From: Amorphochlora amoebiformis
Lineage: Eukaryota; Cercozoa; Chlorarachniophyceae
Length of the DNA: 64,000 bases
Reading direction: 5' to 3'
Assembly (NCBI GenBank): GCA_054601695.1
Contig: BAAHQB010000409.1
Coordinates: forward strand, 59,239 to 123,238
Shown here: positions 61,988-64,000 of the stretch, one piece after another
Layout: each line of letters opens with the position of its first letter
How positions within the stretch are numbered: position 1 is the first letter of the stretch
The notes under the pieces: model-generated
Database searches by the model: none
The model's input: only the letters and a program-made list of their open reading frames with translations
Told to the model about the DNA's origin: nothing
Translations under genes and position numbers: made by a program

Positions 61988-62587
61988 TACACACATATAT
62001 ATTATATCTATATTACATATATATATATATATATGTTATATATATATATATATTATGTATATATATATATATAATATGTGTATATATATTATATATATAA
62101 AGATATGGGATATATATTACATATTCTGGTATACATATATTGGCGCTTTTATGTGCAACCAATTGACAAATCGAATGAATCACGCGAAAATTACAAACCA
62201 CGGACTGTCTCGGGCTCTTCCTAGCGTGCCTCGGAGAAAACGATTTCGAGATTCCCCATGACGACATCTAGAATATATCACCCCGGTGATCTCCAGAGCA
62301 ACAACCCAAGCAACCAGTCTCGCGGATCCAGGCAAACGTTTCAACCAAATTTCACCACCCAGGAGAGCTCTCTGTTAAATTCATCAACAGAAATGGATTA
62401 TTAGGAAGGTATAGTACTTTAAAGAAGAGGCTTGGAGACGGGGATGATTTGAAAAGTTGAAACGGCTTTTGGAAACGACTGTTAAGAAATTCGGCTCGGA
62501 ACCCATCTGTGGATTTCAAGTTTGGATTCCGAGCCCGAGGGCCGAAAGACCGTGACGGCTTGACGCTACTACGCGATACAAACAACG
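61689..62587. promoter_or_regulatory. Divergent spacer between the phosphatase-like gene and CLU
   Basis: Two genes start on either side and point away from each other. It holds TA tracts (61810-62100), then about 480 bp of ordinary composition with no strong motif assigned. A minus-strand open frame starting at 62267 could be a first exon of the phosphatase-like gene. Confidence 0.5.
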
Positions 62588-63425
62588 ATGGCCACGACCA
62601 GCGAAAAGCCCCGTGGCGAGGACAAGACGTCCGAGGGGCCTGTGCGTCCAGGAAACTTCCTTGGAATGTCTCGAATTATGCTCCAAGTGGAGAATCCTCT
62701 GGGAAAGAGTGTGCAAATCGAGGTGCGTACCCAACGTCTTCATATCCCTCTCGTGAGAGCCCAGCTGGACATATTCCTGGAAATTTGGCGTACTTTACGT
62801 ACACATAGAATTTTGGGAACGTCTTTGTACACTCAATCTTTCTGATGTCCTTCCTCCGGCCCCCACACGGGTACCCTCGGAAATTGGGGGCTATATTCAC
62901 AGCGAGTTGATGCTCGGGCTTCAATGACCATGAGGGGAACTAAGCAAGACTAGTTCGTTGTGTGCTAAGACTAGATTATGGCTGCTGTGATGGGCTAGGT
63001 TAGGGAGTTGGTGACGTTTCCTTTCTCCCTAATTCGCCAGGACGTGCAAATGTGTGATTTCTGAGGGGAACTTAGGCAGTCTTTTGAGAAGAACATGTAA
63101 TCCTATGTATTCTTCAACTCAGGCAACTCAGAGCGATTGTGTTATGGATATTCGGCAGTTCCTTCTAGAGACGCCAGAGTGCTGCTATTTCACCTGCTAC
63201 CAGGTGAACAGAAACAACACAGTGTAACGTGTTCAATATCTGTTTTTGTAATGTCTACACAAAACGTATATATGCATAAATTGACATAAACACACGTGTC
63301 CACTCGCAAACATGTGGGATTTAAATCTGAAACCTCTAATCTAACGTTATACTTAGCTCATTCATGAATCCGGGAAGCATATCAACGATTTCGCGGAGAT
63401 TGATGAATACCGGGATATCCTGAAG
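62588..63425 (+). CDS. TIF31: Clustered mitochondria protein (CLU/TIF31), N-terminal exons, continues past right edge
   Basis: Exons 62588-62722, 63123-63203 and 63357-63425, all phase 0, give the first 95 residues. The CLU N-terminal ubiquitin-like domain is seen: [15 protein letters not shown], then [20 protein letters not shown] and [20 protein letters not shown]. This matches the family pattern LQV...VQDIRQFLxE.PETCxxTC and G..LNDFxEL.EI. CLU proteins are cytosolic, bind mRNAs for mitochondrial proteins and control mitochondrial distribution; the yeast protein co-purifies with eIF3. The whole family is over 1,200 residues, so most of the gene lies outside. The start is the first ATG in frame, with a short disordered leader typical of fungal members. 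Confidence 0.9.
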
Positions 63426-63426
63426 G

Positions 63427-63463
<37 letters not shown>

Positions 63464-63469
63464 GTGTGT

Positions 63470-63522
<53 letters not shown>

Positions 63523-63562
63523 TATGTGTATATATATTCTATATATATATATATATAATAAA

Positions 63563-63596
<34 letters not shown>

Positions 63597-63640
63597 ATAT
63601 ATATATACATACAATATAATGTATATATACATATATATAT

Positions 63641-63682
<42 letters not shown>

Positions 63683-63683
63683 G

Positions 63684-63763
<80 letters not shown>

Positions 63764-63788
63764 TATGTATGTATACGTATGTATATAA

Positions 63789-63826
<38 letters not shown>

Positions 63827-63947
63827 CATTGATATTCATATACACCTATTAATATTGCTCACTATTAAGTGGTAAATATATACGTTCAATCACATTGATA
63901 TTCATATACACATATAAATATTGCATACTATTAAGTGGTACATTTAT

Positions 63948-63987
<40 letters not shown>

Positions 63988-64000
63988 GATATATATGTAA
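63426..64000. other. CLU intron: TA repeats and a short duplication
   Basis: Follows the donor of the exon at 63357-63425. Mostly (TA)n. At about 63828-63880 and 63890-63945 a segment (CATTGATATTCATATACAC...AATATTGC...ACTATTAAGTGGTA) is duplicated. No exon seen. Confidence 0.8.

Overview
The window comes from the nuclear genome of an intron-rich eukaryote. Genes are cut into many short exons (about 27-150 nt) with GT-AG, and a few GC-AG, introns that are packed with (TA)n microsatellites. I built gene models by joining exons whose splice sites, reading phase and protein similarity all agree. The acetolactate synthase is of the fungal/yeast Ilv2 type with a mitochondrial-looking leader, and telomere-like TTAGGG arrays occur inside introns. 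A fungus or a unicellular relative of fungi/opisthokonts would fit, but I cannot name the lineage. I saw no bacterial, plastid or viral genes.

Layout, left to right. (1) 337-9930, minus: acetolactate synthase catalytic subunit, 22 exons, running off the left edge. (2) 9931-11393: intergenic, with unassigned open frames. (3) 11394-13984 and 14253-17001, plus: two tandem homologous CUE/UBA-like genes. (4) 17002-17722: CTAG-rich convergent intergenic DNA with a long hairpin. (5) 17723-33691, minus: diphthamide synthase subunit DPH1, about 1.2 kb of coding sequence spread over 16 kb in 18 exons. (6) 33692-33874: short divergent promoter. (7) 33875-35318, plus: UBAC2/Dsc2-like rhomboid pseudoprotease with a C-terminal UBA domain. 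(8) 35319-36280: a second CTAG-rich convergent spacer. (9) 36281-56702, minus: a large gene of at least 1,546 codons encoding a filamin-type Ig domain, an acidic repeat region in one 2.4-kb exon, charged coiled-coil-like exons and a C-terminal transmembrane anchor. (10) About 59292-61688, minus: exons of a dual-specificity-phosphatase-like domain without the catalytic Cys and Arg; it may be the 5' part of gene 9 or a separate gene. (11) 62588 to the right edge, plus: N-terminus of CLU/TIF31.

The genes are housekeeping or cell-biological (branched-chain amino acids, translation factor modification, ER protein quality control, mitochondrial distribution) and form no obvious pathway cluster.

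The most unusual feature is a rule that recurs across introns. Truncated copies of neighbouring exons are embedded between TA tracts. Copies lying 5' of the true exon keep its acceptor plus the first part of the exon; copies lying 3' keep the end of the exon plus the donor. At least seven exons in three genes show this. In one case it has grown into an eleven-copy minisatellite, each unit carrying a possible 12-nt in-frame micro-exon. The window also holds a roughly 300-bp poly(G) run, a large CT/GA inverted pair, interstitial telomeric arrays, a tRNA-derived SINE-like element and a recent 212-bp duplication.
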